64,000 bases of DNA from Asterias amurensis (GCF_032118995.1 NC_092656.1:9925761-9989760), one strand, 5' to 3'. Counted from the first letter of the stretch, positions 1 through 12,582 are shown. Made by a program: numbers and translations. Notes: generated by a model from the letters alone, not told the origin.

Positions 1-645
1 AACTCAATAAACGGTCTCCGCTCCTTCAGTTTCCAAGTATGTAATACACCTAGATTAGCAATCAAAAGCCATCACTTTCTTCGAAGGTACCCATTCACCC
101 CTGGTTTAAGAAGAGAACGGAGAAGCAATTCATTGTCTCATCAGGACTATGAGGTCAATGGTGCAGTTTGTATGGACTTTATTCAAACAGTTTTGCTTAT
201 TTTGGAGCTCCTGCGATTTTATTTAAGAGTGGTCTTCAAAGTAGTTAATTCCCAGAAGAGAAAGACTCATTTACTAAGTAAAACAATTATTTGTAGAGTT
301 TTTTGTTGTTAAGACCAAATGCATTTTTCATTTAAAAGACCCTTTGATCTTTGGATGGACATGAAAACGAAAACAACAACCATAAACATTAGCACTGAGC
401 TGACGATTTGTAATCAAGCGTCTTGCTGAAGACCAAAAGTGTCATGACTTGGATTCCAAGAATGCCTCAGCAACCAGAACCTTCAGTCTAGTGTACAACA
501 CCACTCGACCATGACACTGCAAATCAGGACCGATACTTCACCCTCCAAAGCCTCAAGATATTTATTTCAAAATCGTTGAAGACCGTAAAAAGTATTTCTT
601 CACAGAGTCTTATACACACAAGTATTTTGTTGATTACTTTTTTCA
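1..645 (-). other. 3' untranslated region of the coiled-coil gene plus downstream DNA
   Basis: This stretch lies downstream of the stop codon of the minus-strand coiled-coil gene. A minus-strand AATAAA-like signal is visible near 558-568 and another near 178-185; either could serve polyadenylation. Positions about 405-515 resemble the head of the tRNA-derived SINE described at 4608, in reverse orientation. No further coding exon is supported here. Confidence 0.4.
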
Positions 646-2832
646 TCAACTGTTTCCAATGATGTCTTCCATCATTTGGTCTAATTCGCTGTATTTGGAT
701 TTGTCATTAGCGACCCCAATCCCAGAGTCTCTGCCCTCTACTCTGACATCAGAGTAATGTTTACTCGACGCAGCCAACGAGTCAGTATTCTCCGTTGACA
801 CTTCCCTAGATAGCTGTTTGCGAATCCTTCGTCTCTGTCGACTGGAGCCGGCGGACGACACCTTGGTACTGCCCGAATCACTATGGTCCGATATTGCCGA
901 GTCTAAACTACTAGCGGACTGTTGTCTGACTTTACCACTCGAAGAGCTCCCAGCAGATCTGACTGTTCTTGTACCTTGACTCGACGAAGACAGTCCTTCA
1001 TCATCATTGCAAGTGAGTTCATCAGGAATCGATCTATGCTTCCCTGAAGATCCGGTTCTCTCTCTGGCTGATCCAGAAGAGCTACGATGACTTTCTCTAC
1101 CCTTGGAAGACGAAGCAGAGGACTGCCGCTCTCTCCGTGACGAAGACGCCTCATTCTCACCATCCACAGATTCAACCACTGTCCTCCTCCCAGCACTCTC
1201 TGATTTTCCTCGGGATCCACTGGGAGGTCTTGCACTTCCCTTTCTCTGAAGAGCACTTATCATTTTATCCTTCTCCTTTATCGCTTCTTCAAGTTCACAG
1301 ATTCTTTGGTCCTGGGCACTGAGTTGACTCGACAGCTCCAAGATGACTTTGGTTCGACCATCTTCCCATTCCTCTTCGTCATCCTCAGCAGCTTCCTTCG
1401 GCGTCTCCACGATGATGTGATTTCTGGCAGCGGCAGCACTATTCTGCCGGCTTTGGGCGCCAGACACTGCATGTGCTCTGTCAAGACGCTCTGCAAAAGA
1501 TAAAGAATCAATATTGACTGGTTCTTTACAGGACTGGTAAGGATGAAAAACATTATTGGTTAACTTTAGCCTAAAAGTGAAAGCTTAAAGAATAAGAAGT
1601 TCCTACTAGAACCGCTTTGTTCTGTGAAATATCTCTCTCTGAAATGAGGTCAAATTGAAGACTCAGTATCTGAAACCCTAAAAAATGCAACAGCTAATGT
1701 CAGTTGTTACAACCAAAATTAAGGACTGAAAACATGCTACATGCTGAAAAGTGTGCATGGTTTGTCACTCTTTTCTCCCGACTCACTCAATGGACTGAGC
1801 CAAGATCTTTGCAGGCTTGTTATTTCATGTAATTATGGTTGATCACACAAAACAATAACAAGTTGTTGAACCAGAGGGGGTGCTGTTGCATATATAATTA
1901 AACTCTTAGCAATTTTAAACCTGTTGGTTACGGAAAATGCATTAGTAGTGGCTCTACAGGAAAGTTGAGGGAAGTACACTGCAAAGGATCATCTGCTTTA
2001 AATTACAAGCAGGGTGTCGCATAAACAAAAATTCCCTCCTGCTCAACCCATCTAATACCCTGATCTTACCAACGAGTTTAGCATTCTCTTCCTGCAGTTT
2101 CCCGATTTCATCTTTGAGACTGTACATCTTTAGTCCCGCCTCTTGTCTCGCTTCCGCCAACTCCGTCTGTGCACTACGGAGCCTCTTCTTCAGTTTTATA
2201 CGCTTGGGTAAACAAAAAATCACATAAAAAATCTAATTAAATTTTCAACACTTCTACCTGTAAATTTATAGTAAATTTATAGCAAACTGGAGGTCAGGCC
2301 TGGTAATTTGTTCTTGTAACATGTGTAAGGGCAGATGGTTTTGCCCAATTTAAGAACATCTGTATTAATGGGGAATTATAACTTTCTCTTGTACAAATAG
2401 TGTCAAATAAAGGGGCACCAAGGCAATAATAAGGGGTATGCAGGCTATTGCCTCCATGAAGTTTCAGAGGCCAAGGAGTTGAATAGCACATTTAATCCAG
2501 GGCATTATAGTGAAATGGTACTTGTGTTTTATTGAACCTTTTCAAAGATAAGATGTGCAGCTTTTGTTCAGAAGAACATTAAATCATTTTTCATTATTAT
2601 ATTGTTTTACTCCATGCTGATTTAAAACATCCCTAATGATGTGACTTTCAATAGTTTTCATAATAAATAGAATTTTGCATTATTTGTATTCTTGTGCTAG
2701 AAAAAAATATATGTATTGGACTCTCTTACCATTTTCGCAAGATCTTCTACCAGACTCCTAATCTGCTGTTCATGTTTTTCAATGGTCTGTAAATATAAAC
2801 AAATTAATAATAGCTTAGGCAATCATAATATT

Positions 2833-2871
<39 letters not shown>

Positions 2872-5800
2872 TGTATTTATAGAGCGCCTTTTCCAAACGA
2901 TACAAAGCGCTAGGGATAGTGCAATCAAAAACCAAAAAGAGAACAATGAATAATGAGCAAAAATACATTAAGTGACAGAATCAAAAACACATTACCGGTT
3001 AAACAGAAATTGCGTAGTTTTCTTTTAACTTTGCGAACTACCACGGTCGGCCATTTACGGGAGTCACAAATTTGACTCCCATAAATGGCCTACCGTGTTA
3101 GTCGACAAGGTAAAAGGAAAACCATGCAATTTTGAGGCATGTCTGTGTGGATCATTGTATACAGTATTCTGCTTTTACAACATCTTTCTACCCATCTGCA
3201 TTTTATAACGGTTAAAAACGCTTTTCAAATACCAACTCGACCAATCCAAGGCAACGTGTTCCTTTAAACCCAGCCACCAGGGTGTAGTCATAAAGGTACT
3301 TGGTATGAGTGCTTGTAATCGCGTTTCATAAACAAACAAGTTTTTTAAAAAGTCATGATTTCTCACTTGATTTTGGTCGTCGACTGTCTCAGAATACTCC
3401 CTCTCGGCCTCAGGTGAAGTCTGGTCTTTCATTTCTTCAATTTGTTGCTCAAGCCCCGATACCCGATCAAGGAGGTCAAAGTTGGCACCCTCCACCTCCG
3501 CCATCTTAAAAACAAAAATAAACAATAATCATGAATAACTAAACAAGTCTGTGAAAAGAGTTTACAAAGAACTTTGCAATTCTATGTATACATACAACTT
3601 TATTAATCATTTAGAACAAAATTAACATAAATGAAACTTGGTAGCACACAAAACTTTGTACTTTCTTTGTTTTTTTCAATGGAACTTCAAATAAAGACCC
3701 AGGAGGAAATCTTCTATTCAGCAGAAAAGTTCATGGCCTTCACTCTGATTCAGACAGTACACTCCTGGCAGTTCCGAAGGTGCATTCTGACGCTGACGAT
3801 TGTGTGTTTTAAGCACAATGTCCCACGCGTTTTGAACTGTCTCCCTCATTAAATCAGTCCTGCTGTGTCACCGAAATTTTTCAAGAAAATCTGAAAACTT
3901 TCCTATTCAATGGTTGTTTGCTCAGGACCCAGGCCTGATACTTCATGGGGGGCAAGGAAGGTGATTGCCTTCATGCCCCCGGGTCATTGCCTTGGTGCCC
4001 TTGAAATGCTCCAGTAGAAAGTTACAATTTCCTCATACATGTAGGGTGCCCTTTACCGAGGAAAAATGCCTTGGTGCCCTTCACCTTTTTAAAATGAAGC
4101 ATACATGCCTGTTTGCACCAAAATGTACAAGTACCCAACGTAAAGGCCCGGTCCCACTGCAGCGATAACGATAATGATAACGACGCAAAGAGAACGCATT
4201 CCATTGGTTATTCTGCGTGGAGCAATTCGACCAATCGAATGCTTTCTCTTTGCGACGTTGTCGTTATCGTTATCGCTGCAGTTGGACCGGGCCTTTAGAG
4301 TGCCTGTTATTGTTAATATTTATAATTATTATTGACTGTCTGTACCTGCTGCTCCAGCAGCTTGGCTTGGGCCTCGGCAGTTTCAGCTTTCTGTTCAGCA
4401 TGGTGGAAGAGTTCCTTGTACTCATCAACTTGCTGCTCTAGAAGTTCAGCCTAGTTATCAAAAAAAAAGAAAACATACCATAATAGATAATATTATTTTT
4501 ATACCCTTACGCTGTATGATCAGTGCTTCCAGAGTACTATGGAGAGGGAAACCACACACGAAAACAAAGCAATTGAACATAGAAATTCTAATAGCCCCTT
4601 TTCTGGCTTGTCATGGCCGAGCGATCTAGTTCACCGCACCCAAGCTCTGGCGTTGTAAGCAGCAGGTGGTGGGTTCGAATCCAAGTCATGACACTTGTAC
4701 CCTTGACTTGAGCAAGGCACTGTAGCAAAGTTGATTTAAAAAAAAGTTGGAAAGGTAGTGCAAGCTGCTCTACCAACCAGGCTCCTAGTGGATGATACCC
4801 ATGCCTACATCCTTACGAACTGTGAAGGGGGTAAACCAGTCTCAACCCGATGAGTAGGTTGTACCGAGCCCCTGGTGACAGTTGATTTGGGTTGATAGCA
4901 CAAATCAGTGAATGTAGCTCTCACCTTGAAGTGGCTGTCTGGCTTTGTGAGATGGGCAATACCTCATAACCCCCCCACCCCCTCCCCCCGCAAAAAAAAA
5001 AAAAAACAGATTTACAAAATCTTAACCTTCTTCCTGATATGGTCATAGAGGATGGAGACCAGATGTTTACAATTATCGCAACAAAGGGTACAGCCTGAAA
5101 AAAATTGTTTTTCTGCAAAACTCAACTTTGAAGGAGTACTGCTACTGGTGGTGGTAGGCCTACCTTTGTTTTACTTGTGTTTAGATTCTCAACGATGCAC
5201 CCATCAGAATTAGACCTTGTCCAACTGTGGAGGTGAAAGAGTTTATTTTGAATGTTAGCACAAAACTTCAAAAATCAAACTAAAAAGCAATTGTTTTGCT
5301 AATGCCAAATACATCTTTACGACTTTAGCAGTTTCAAATTAATATCACCACACTGACAAAAAGAGGCTTGCATCAAAGAATTAAATTAAAAGACTTAGTT
5401 AGAAACATTTAATTAATTTAGAGCGCTAAATAAAATTAAACAAAACAATTGTTTTGCATTCGGATTTTAAATTTGTATACAATACAATCCATGATTTCCC
5501 ACAGCCAACATTCTAGTAGTAGTAACTCTGTCATGTCCTGTTTACGAAATACAACATCTTTCTATTATTATATACAAAATTTAAATTACTATTCTTTCTA
5601 TTTATTAACGTGGTGAATATTTTTGTGTTAATTAAAATTAAATAAATAGGCCCTAGTTAATACTGATGATACTGAAAAATACTGATTATTAATTATTATT
5701 AATATTAAAATGCATATAATATAAATCAGAAGAGGATGCTCAAAGTTCACTGCTTACCCGAGGTTGGTTGGTAAAGATTCCCCGGGCCTCTCGCCGGCCC

Positions 5801-5924
5801 GTGCTGGTTCCTCTGAATTCCTGGCCCGATTCTTTTTCTTGCCACTCGGCGGTCTATCGTTGATGCCCTGACCTGCCTGATTTATCGTTAGTTTTTTCAC
5901 GTTCGTGCTCGCTCCATGCCCCAT
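646..5924 (-). CDS. Unrecognised coiled-coil protein with Ser-rich C-terminus, multi-exon
   Basis: I do not recognise this gene. Exons (minus strand, in order) with phases that join: 5094-5027, 4450-4346, 3504-3367, 2786-2730, 2202-2070, 1490-646 (stop). The first coding exon is probably 5924-5758; its product begins MGHGAS, which fits an N-myristoylation pattern (MGxxxS), followed by a basic stretch. A candidate exon at 5224-5164 has good splice sites, but its phase does not join to 5094, so the 5' structure is unsettled. The 5094-5027 exon encodes a Cys-rich segment (CTLCCDNC) that could bind zinc. The next four exons encode heptad-rich coiled coil (for example AELLEQQVDEYKEL). The 282-codon last exon is acidic, then very rich in Ser, Arg and Gly, and ends MMEDIIGNS. 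A cytoskeletal or scaffold role is only a guess. Introns carry a B-family MITE (3010-3267) and a SINE (4608-4960). Confidence 0.7.
2830..2925 (+). repeat. (AAT)n microsatellite attached to a SINE-like tail
   Basis: An (AAT)n run at about 2836-2870 is followed by a segment containing TAGAGCGCC and AAAGCGCTAGG. This resembles the 3' tail common in invertebrate SINE-like repeats; similar tails occur at 16500-16560 and 60765-60840. It sits in an intron of the coiled-coil gene. Confidence 0.5.
3010..3267 (-). mobile_element. B-family TTAA palindromic MITE, truncated copy
   Basis: This copy holds the central palindrome and one full arm, ending GGCAACGTGTTCCTTTAA. The other end is missing. See 53404-53794 for the family description. 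Confidence 0.75.
3931..4090 (+). repeat. Dispersed repeat J, copy 1
   Basis: About 160 bp are shared with 35370-35520 and 47050-47214, recognised by TGCCTTGGTGCCCTTGAAAT and a second GGTGCCCT block. This copy carries TACATGTA at 4036-4043, where the 35.4-kb copy has a plain TA. Confidence 0.6.
4143..4296. mobile_element. Short palindromic element, family C, copy 1
   Basis: An inverted repeat beginning AAAGGCCCGGTCCCACTGCA and ending with its near reverse complement, flanked by TA. The arms include the CGATAACG motif. It lies in an intron of the coiled-coil gene and is a non-autonomous DNA transposon by structure. Confidence 0.7.
4608..4960 (+). mobile_element. tRNA-derived SINE (family 1)
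   Basis: The head has a tRNA-like A box (TGGCCGAGCGATCTAG) and a perfect B box (GGTTCGAATCC) about 45 bp later, followed by a non-tRNA body of about 270 bp. Related minus-strand copies or fragments occur at 405-515, 9536-9740, 18885-19205, 25866-26700 (interrupted) and 27340-27473. It is a pol III-derived retroposon, not a tRNA gene. Confidence 0.75.
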
Positions 5925-6667
5925 TTGAGCCCTAATCAATGCTGTGCATATATTGTGCATATATCACAGTATATATTTGTTATCTAAAAACTCAATTACA
6001 AACACATGGGGTGATTTTAACAGTAATTTCATTGAAATAACACATTTTAGTACGAAAGTTAGCGGTTTAGCGGTCAAAAAAGTTAAATGGCGGCCCCCAT
6101 CGTTTCTTTGACAACCTGGCTCGTCCGTAGTAGTGGTTAAATTGATTGTTTCAATCAACGCATATAAATAAAAAAGTAAAGTAAATTGTTTCAAAATTAA
6201 TAAATATATTCTATACTTTTGTAATTAGCGATTAAATTTACTTTAAAAATTTGTAAGTACAAAAAATTGTATCCACTGAGTAACAAGTTCATTTTTGTAC
6301 GACCTTTGAAGGTCGTACAAGTTAAAATTTGTCGACGGCTGTTTACCGTACAAATTCTTTGCGTGCATAAAGGAAGCACACATCCCCTGTGCCACGTTGT
6401 TATTTGCTTTTCATTAAAAATGCATTTAAAAGTCGTAGTGTCATTTTGTAAACAACTCATCCTCCGGACAAAAGTGACAACAACTGTCTTCTTGAGTCGT
6501 TGGTGGTCGAGTCGAGGTCATCTTTAATATTGCTCCATGGTTTCAGTGAACAAAAAAGAAAAGAAGAAGTCTGGCTGATCTTACCCCAAATATTGTTTAC
6601 TACAGAGATTCGAGATTGTAAACTTTACAGTAAAGTTTCTGCCTGTGGGCCGGGTGGAAAGAGAGTC
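5925..6667. promoter_or_regulatory. Bidirectional promoter interval between the coiled-coil gene and FBXO22
   Basis: The two start codons diverge and are 743 bp apart, so both promoters must lie here. No clear TATA box was found on either side. A 26-bp palindrome with 12-bp perfect arms (TTGTACGACCTT, 2-nt centre) lies at 6295-6320 and is the most obvious candidate for a protein-binding site. Shared regulation is inference from the geometry. Confidence 0.55.
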
Positions 6668-9600
6668 ATGGCAGCTGATCCCGACCAAGTCCAAGTAGAG
6701 AGCCCGATGCCAGCGGGAGAGGGGGAGGAAGGCATTCCGCCCGGGTGCTGGATTCTGACTGAGAGCCGGGAGTTTATCGGAAGGGTTTTTTCATTTTTAC
6801 CGGCTAAAACATTAAACACTTGCTCAAGGTACGCTTAACGAACGGTTAGCAATTTTTTGTGACAACTATAATTTTATAAAACAGGAACATTTGCTTAATG
6901 ACGAAGCATATTTGACAGGTTAGCAAGTAAAATTATGCGTTCTACTTGTGAATTCATCTTGGGTTGTTATTGTTTGTTTTTCCTCAACTCTTTCTTCAGC
7001 TGTATATCTTTTCAGACAAAACTATAATGAATGTATTTTGGCAGACGCTGAATTAGAAAATTTACATGGCAATGCCATCTCTTCCATCTCTTCCAAAAGT
7101 AAGCTTAGACTCAAATCAAAGAGTGTCGCAGGAGTTAGGATGATAACATTGTTGATTAAACCAGTATTTTAATTATTTGCAGGGTTTGTCAAGTTTGGCG
7201 TCTTGAGGCAGACCGTGTGCTGAGTCGACGTAAAGATATTGGATGGGTTACGCTTGGGAGGAAAGAGGCAGAAGAGTATGTGGACAAACCCAGCTCTCCT
7301 GGTGTTGACGATGAGCTAGGACCCTTTGGGGTCCACCTGAATACTTGCTTGAATGTAAGTCCAGTGGTTAGACTGCAGGACTTGTAATCACCAGGTTATG
7401 GGTTCGAATCCCGTAAGCTAACTGTTGTTTTCACAATGACTAGAATACTTGAAATGACAGCTAGTTACTGAATCACAATTTCTTGATTTGTGCAATTCAT
7501 AATCATAGACTTTAAACCAATGTTTGCATGAGAGACCTTGGCTGTTACTAGCTTGGCGTTTATACCATATTCTGGGAGTTTGTCAAGTTCTCTTGACTGG
7601 AAGATCATCTGAACAAACAAACAAAGTCAGTGGGAGACCTGTGGATTCTAGGGGGGGGGGATTGGATGTTGTTACAGTGTACCAAGTAAATATCCATGGT
7701 TTATAATGAGCAAAGAGTTGCCCCATCTACAGTTTGGAGCAGTTCCAACCAACTCTAGTGAATACATTGGGGACGTCCCAACTATAGCTGAGATCAAAAG
7801 CTGCCAAAGAGAACACTTCTAACAGTTTAAGGTTGATTTTCCAACAGCAGAAACATTGTTAACATTGTAAAAGATATCTTCCCATAGTACACTGTGTGGA
7901 AAGCGCCCTCTCTTCAGCAATCTTCTTCAGCCCAAACCTACAGCTCAGCATCTGTAACCCTTGTTTTTTGTCTTCTTTACAGTCGATTGGGAGTATACCC
8001 CGTTTAGCCATTGTTTTCTCAGAATGTCAATACCCAAGTGAGTTTCAAACCTTACAATGTGACTATGAAAGAACATCCGGACACAGTAGAAAAAAGACAA
8101 TAAAGATGATCCATTCCAGGCTACCTACAGACTGTCAGATTGTTGGTTTACGAGTAAACGGCACAATAGGTAAGCATTCCAGACTCAAATTGTACACTGG
8201 ACTACTGGCCTGAGGCCAGTGATTTCAGTGTCAGGCCAGTAAACTCAAGACAGGAGAAGTCCTGGTGGTCTTGTTTTTTCTTCTTTCAGCATCTTTGTCA
8301 TAAAAAAAAATAATGTTCAAATTTTAAGTCCGAGTCTCACAAATATCTTTCAATTCTGTCGAGTATCACCAATAAAACAGAAGAGATAAATCTCTCTTAT
8401 TGTTTGTTTAAATGAAACAGTTTACATGATAAAACGATGTTCTTATTTTGATTCTAGCCTCTTCTCATTTTGATTTTGGTCTTATAAATGAAATCCCAGT
8501 CCAGTAAAGATTCTGAACGGTCTTGGGGATTTCCTCCCCCCCCCAAATTTGTATTGCATTCACATTCGCAGGAAGTACATTATGAACTGGGCTTGGATGA
8601 TTTAGGATGAATTAGCCTCCTAAAATATAAACATATAACCCACAGATCATCATTTGGAGCTTTTATTTGTATTTCTCATATTCATATTTCTCATACTGAA
8701 ACCATGGATGCTTTGTCACAGTTTGAAAAAAAAAAACCAGTTGTCTCTCTAAATTCCTGTTGCTTGCAGGATGCCAACGCGACTTGAGTCCAGCTGGAGA
8801 GAGTGAGGGTCAGATGGGATCAGCCTGTGTCTTGCTTCCCGAGATCAACTTCAGAAGGACGTGCCACACTGATGGTCCCAGACCCGATCCCGTTTATCGG
8901 CCGGACACAAAGTGTTTTCTAGTGTTCAGCCCCGGTGGCCTCCACAACACATCAGCTAGGATGATCAAACAGTTACAGCAACACATGTACACTGAGCACG
9001 GTTGCCTGCCGGTGATAGCTGGAGGGATTGTGAAGCAAGTTTGGATTGAACCATTTCCTTCTTCAAGGTGGGTTTTGGGAAGGGTGCTCGAAGATGGAGG
9101 GACAATCTGCTTAGGTCAAAATACTCATCTACATGTACTTGCTTACCAAAATAATGCTTGGTTCTTAAAATAGCAGTCCTAGAACTTAATGGAGGCCTTT
9201 GTTGCCCCTGGTCTTGGCCTACCGTAAGTGCCCCATCAAATGTTTCTCATAGACTTGACGATTTTGCAATAAAAGTGCCTTTTGTAATCTTTTTTTTAAA
9301 TGACCTCGCCTTCTCGAAGACTAAGTTTCAAGCATTTATAATACAGGCATCTTATTTAATTAAGCCTTCAAACTGCCTTGAGAGAACACAGCAGTCACCA
9401 ACAGAGAGAAAGCAATTGTCTACATTGTCTCTAAACTTGTACTTTTTTTCTGATGATGCACAGAGTTTTGGAAGCCTCCTGAATTGTAACATCAGAGAGG
9501 TTAAAGGTCTCAAATAAGAAGGACCCAGACCCCAATCAACCCAAAATTAGCTCTAAGGGGGTTAATCCAGGGCAATACTGTCCCAGCCCTCTTGGGTTCT

Positions 9601-10262
9601 CATTCATACAATGTACACCTGGGTGAAGAGAAGTATTTATGGTTAAGTGCCTTGCTCGAAGACAGAAGTTTAATGACCCACACTCTGATGATTTAGCTTT
9701 CAGAACTTGAGTCCAATACACTAGGCCACAGCATGCCACAAATTGAATTCAAACAAAGTGCATCATGATTAATGATTTTACTCATTCCATTCCATCCGTT
9801 CCCTTCCCAACTTCAAGAGTGACATTGTATCATAAATGCTTCAGTTCCAACAGGTACAAGAAGGCCGAATGCAGCATATTGTCATTCTACGGACCCAACG
9901 TCAACGCTGCGTCTGTTCTACTCGGAAGGTCCATCACCACCAGGGACGCTGCACGCAGGAAAATGCTCGAACTTAAGAAGGCCGGACTGTCGGAAAAACG
10001 CAGCCTCGCGTTCATGTTCAGCTGTATAGGACGGGGGAGGGAGTTTTACAACGAGCCTGATGTAGAGAGTGAAGTGTTTCACGAGCTCTTCCCGAAAACG
10101 CCCCTGATCGGGTTCTTTGGAGGCGGGGAATACGGATGCGACAATTTGACCTGCGGGAAGGTCATCAAGGACACGGACGATGGGATCAGAAACAACGGGG
10201 GCCATCAGAAGGGACTCTCACAATCACTGACTTGTGTCATCTGTTTACTTTCATTTGGATGA
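6668..10262 (+). CDS. FBXO22: F-box only protein 22 (F-box plus FIST domains)
   Basis: Substrate-recognition subunit of an SCF (SKP1-CUL1-F-box) E3 ubiquitin ligase; the vertebrate protein targets KDM4A and BACH1 among others. Exons 6668-6828, 7183-7354, 7983-8169, 8770-9067 and 9854-10262 have consensus GT-AG sites and compatible phases, giving 408 residues against 403 in human. The F-box lies near residues 28-70 (EFIGRVFSFLPAKTLNTCSR, then VCQVWRL). The rest is FIST-N/FIST-C, with strong matches such as FSCIGRGREFY and PLIGFFGGGEYGCD. The Cys in FSCIGRG aligns with human Cys326. The C-terminus GLSQSLTCVICLLSFG aligns with human LFHSYTTIMALIHLG, so the stop at 10260-10262 looks genuine. The start has a G at +4 and gives the family-length N-terminus. 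The stop-codon region seeds a tandem array downstream. Confidence 0.95.
7355..7425 (+). repeat. tRNA-like SINE head just inside FBXO22 intron 2
   Basis: Immediately after the exon 2 donor comes an A-box-like GTGGTTAGACTGC and a perfect B box GGTTCGAATCC. The acceptor and anticodon stems do not pair properly, so this reads as a tRNA-derived relic and not a tRNA gene. Confidence 0.5.
9536..9740 (-). mobile_element. SINE family 1 fragment
   Basis: A reverse-oriented copy in FBXO22 intron 4, just before exon 5. Its tRNA-like head, read on the minus strand as TGTGGCCTAGTGTATTGGAC, is near 9740. It is diverged. Confidence 0.6.
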
Positions 10263-10800
10263 CTGGTTGTCAAAACAAATACACAAGCTGCTCTATAACT
10301 CGCAAGATCGAGGTTCAAAACCCATCTACATGTACGTAAGTGTCGCAGAAAATATGGGGTCCTCAAAGGACTCGCACAATCACCGACTTTCTTCACCTGT
10401 TAACTTGCATTTGGATGAACGGTTGTAATTTTTTGCGTCAAAAAAACCAAAACGACAACCTGCTTGAAATTGTGGAAGATCGAGGGTTCAAAACCCACTG
10501 TAGGTGTTCATGAAAATGTGGGGTCCTACAAGAACTAACACAATCACCGACTTTCGTCATCTGTTTACTTTCATTTGGGTGAACGGTTCAAAATAATTTC
10601 TTTGTCAAAACAAGTAAAATACAACTTTCTCTTTTATGTGGAAGATCAAGGGTTTAAAACCAATCAAGAAAATATGGAGTCTTCATCTCTTTATTTTTTT
10701 TGGAATGAAAGGTTGTAATTGTTTTGTCAAAACAAATAAACAATCTGCTCTATATTGTGGAAGATCCAGGGTTCAAAACCCACCCAAGATGTTCATTGAA
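10204..10800 (+). repeat. Tandem array derived from the FBXO22 terminal coding segment and 3' UTR
   Basis: About four degenerate copies of a roughly 160-bp unit begin near 10208, 10368, 10532 and 10683. Copy 1 is the last 17 codons and stop of FBXO22 plus the start of its 3' UTR. Copy 2 has the same reading (GLAQSPTFFTC) with an internal stop. Copy 3 still reads TQSPTFVICLLSFG and then stop. Copy 4 keeps only the non-coding part. Each unit also carries AGATCGAGGGTTCAAAACCC or a variant. AATAAA signals follow at about 10735 and 10853. Confidence 0.8.
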
Positions 10801-10999
10801 ATAATCCCCCATTCTTCACACATTGGTATAAGGTTGAACCTAAAGATCACGAAAATAAATTACGGTAGAAAAAGGTTATTATTTTTGTTTAGAAAAAAAG
10901 ATTGATGAGTTATAGTGTATGAGTTAGATGACCCAACCACCATGCTAGAAGTGAATAGCCTCAACTCTTTTTTACTATATAAAATGTTGATTACAGACA

Positions 11000-11372
11000 G
11001 GGTGTACTTTTGGTAATTCCTCCAGGTGGTAAGGACTATTAATTTTACTTGGTAAAGAGCACTGGAGAGCTGCTGATATAATTGTTAGAAGCCATATCTT
11101 TTGAAGTAATGTAGTTTTTGAGGGAGAGGTAAATTTTTACCACAAAATTTGAATCTAAAGAAAGGCTTCAGGCATGAAGCCATTGTCAGGAAACTGACAG
11201 AACACATTCTAAGGTGTCTAACAACATGTTTTTTTTTCTTCTTTCTGTACTTCATTGCAACTTCAATGCCAAATTGGACTCAAATTTTCACAGGTCCACT
11301 ATTCTATGCATAGTGTTGGGTAACACAAAGTGAGGATACTGGTCTATAATAATTACCAACGGTATACCCTGC
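11000..11372 (+). mobile_element. A-family MITE, old degenerate copy
   Basis: Conserved blocks TTACTTGGTAAAGAGCA, AAATTTTCACAGG and AATTACCAACGGT occur in family order, but the ends are eroded. See 58549-58917 for the family. Confidence 0.55.
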
Positions 11373-12582
11373 CTGTAAGCTGGTTATTTTTGACATAATT
11401 TGATGAGCCAATGATTAAGACACATGTTGATTTGTAACACAGTTTTTTATTGCACTTTCGGATGCTTTTTATTAAACAAAGACTCACATTTTAAATGGTT
11501 CTGAGAACTGTAATATAATATCTAGCAGAAAAAAGAAATTCTTTAGACTAAAAAGTAAAAGTAAAAGAAAAACCCAAACAACTAATTGCTTTAAATATGA
11601 GGATGAACATATTGATTTCACCTAAATAATATATATTTTAACTAGGAAACAAATAAAATAAACATTCTAATAAAGCATATGCCCCAACACAGGATAGCAT
11701 AATTCTGATTGTTTCAAATTGATTTTGTTTTGGTGAGTAGTGGTGTGGAGTTTCTTAAGACAACAGACATTTCCTATAAATGTAAATAGCACATAACATG
11801 TTCGCACTAACATTTGGTTGTCAAAATGAGGGACCATCGCGCTATTTGGTATGTGGTTAGAAGCAGCATGATGCAGTGCACAACTCAATGGTGTTTTTCA
11901 ACCGATAGGGTCTGTACACATGCGGAAATGTATTTAGCATACTGTACATATTCATTGGAAGGGTCTATTGGGCAGTTTTTCCTTAAAGGGTTTTCTGTGT
12001 ACATGTTGTACCACCAGAGCGGAATTCTTCAGGAGCAAACTAGAGTGAAAATGGCAAGACCCGACCAACTGCATCTGTAAGATAGTGTGAGTTTGTAGTG
12101 ATCATGGTGATAATCAAACTGAGAACTTGCAACAAAAAGGACAACAGGTCCATGATTGCTTTCACAAAGGAAACGGTAGTTTCTACCGCAAAATAAGGGT
12201 ACTATAGATGACAATATTAATGTTAACGGAATGTCACATCTTTTACCAACAAATACACGATATTTTATGTGGAGTATAAAGGGTAACCGATGTACAAATA
12301 GTTGCATATGAAAGAGTGACTATCAAAAGGTGTAAATATTACAAGTTTATGAACGGTTTAAGGTTGTTAGAAGCAGATGACACACACTAGGGTACAACCA
12401 CTTCATCTGAAATGTATAAATTTTGGTTATGTGGCACGATTTACAAAATCATCTCTTCGATTCAAGCTCCCTAACTATATAATTTTCACTATCTGAACCT
12501 GAGAAATTATTTTGGTTATTACAACATGTCAAGGCTCTGAGCACTCTTACACAGCTAAAATAGAACTCTGTAGCTAAGCGAG

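Noticed and set aside
7355-7425. tRNA gene (TGT anticodon) in FBXO22 intron 2
   Set aside because: The B box is perfect but the acceptor and anticodon stems do not pair, so it fits a SINE head.
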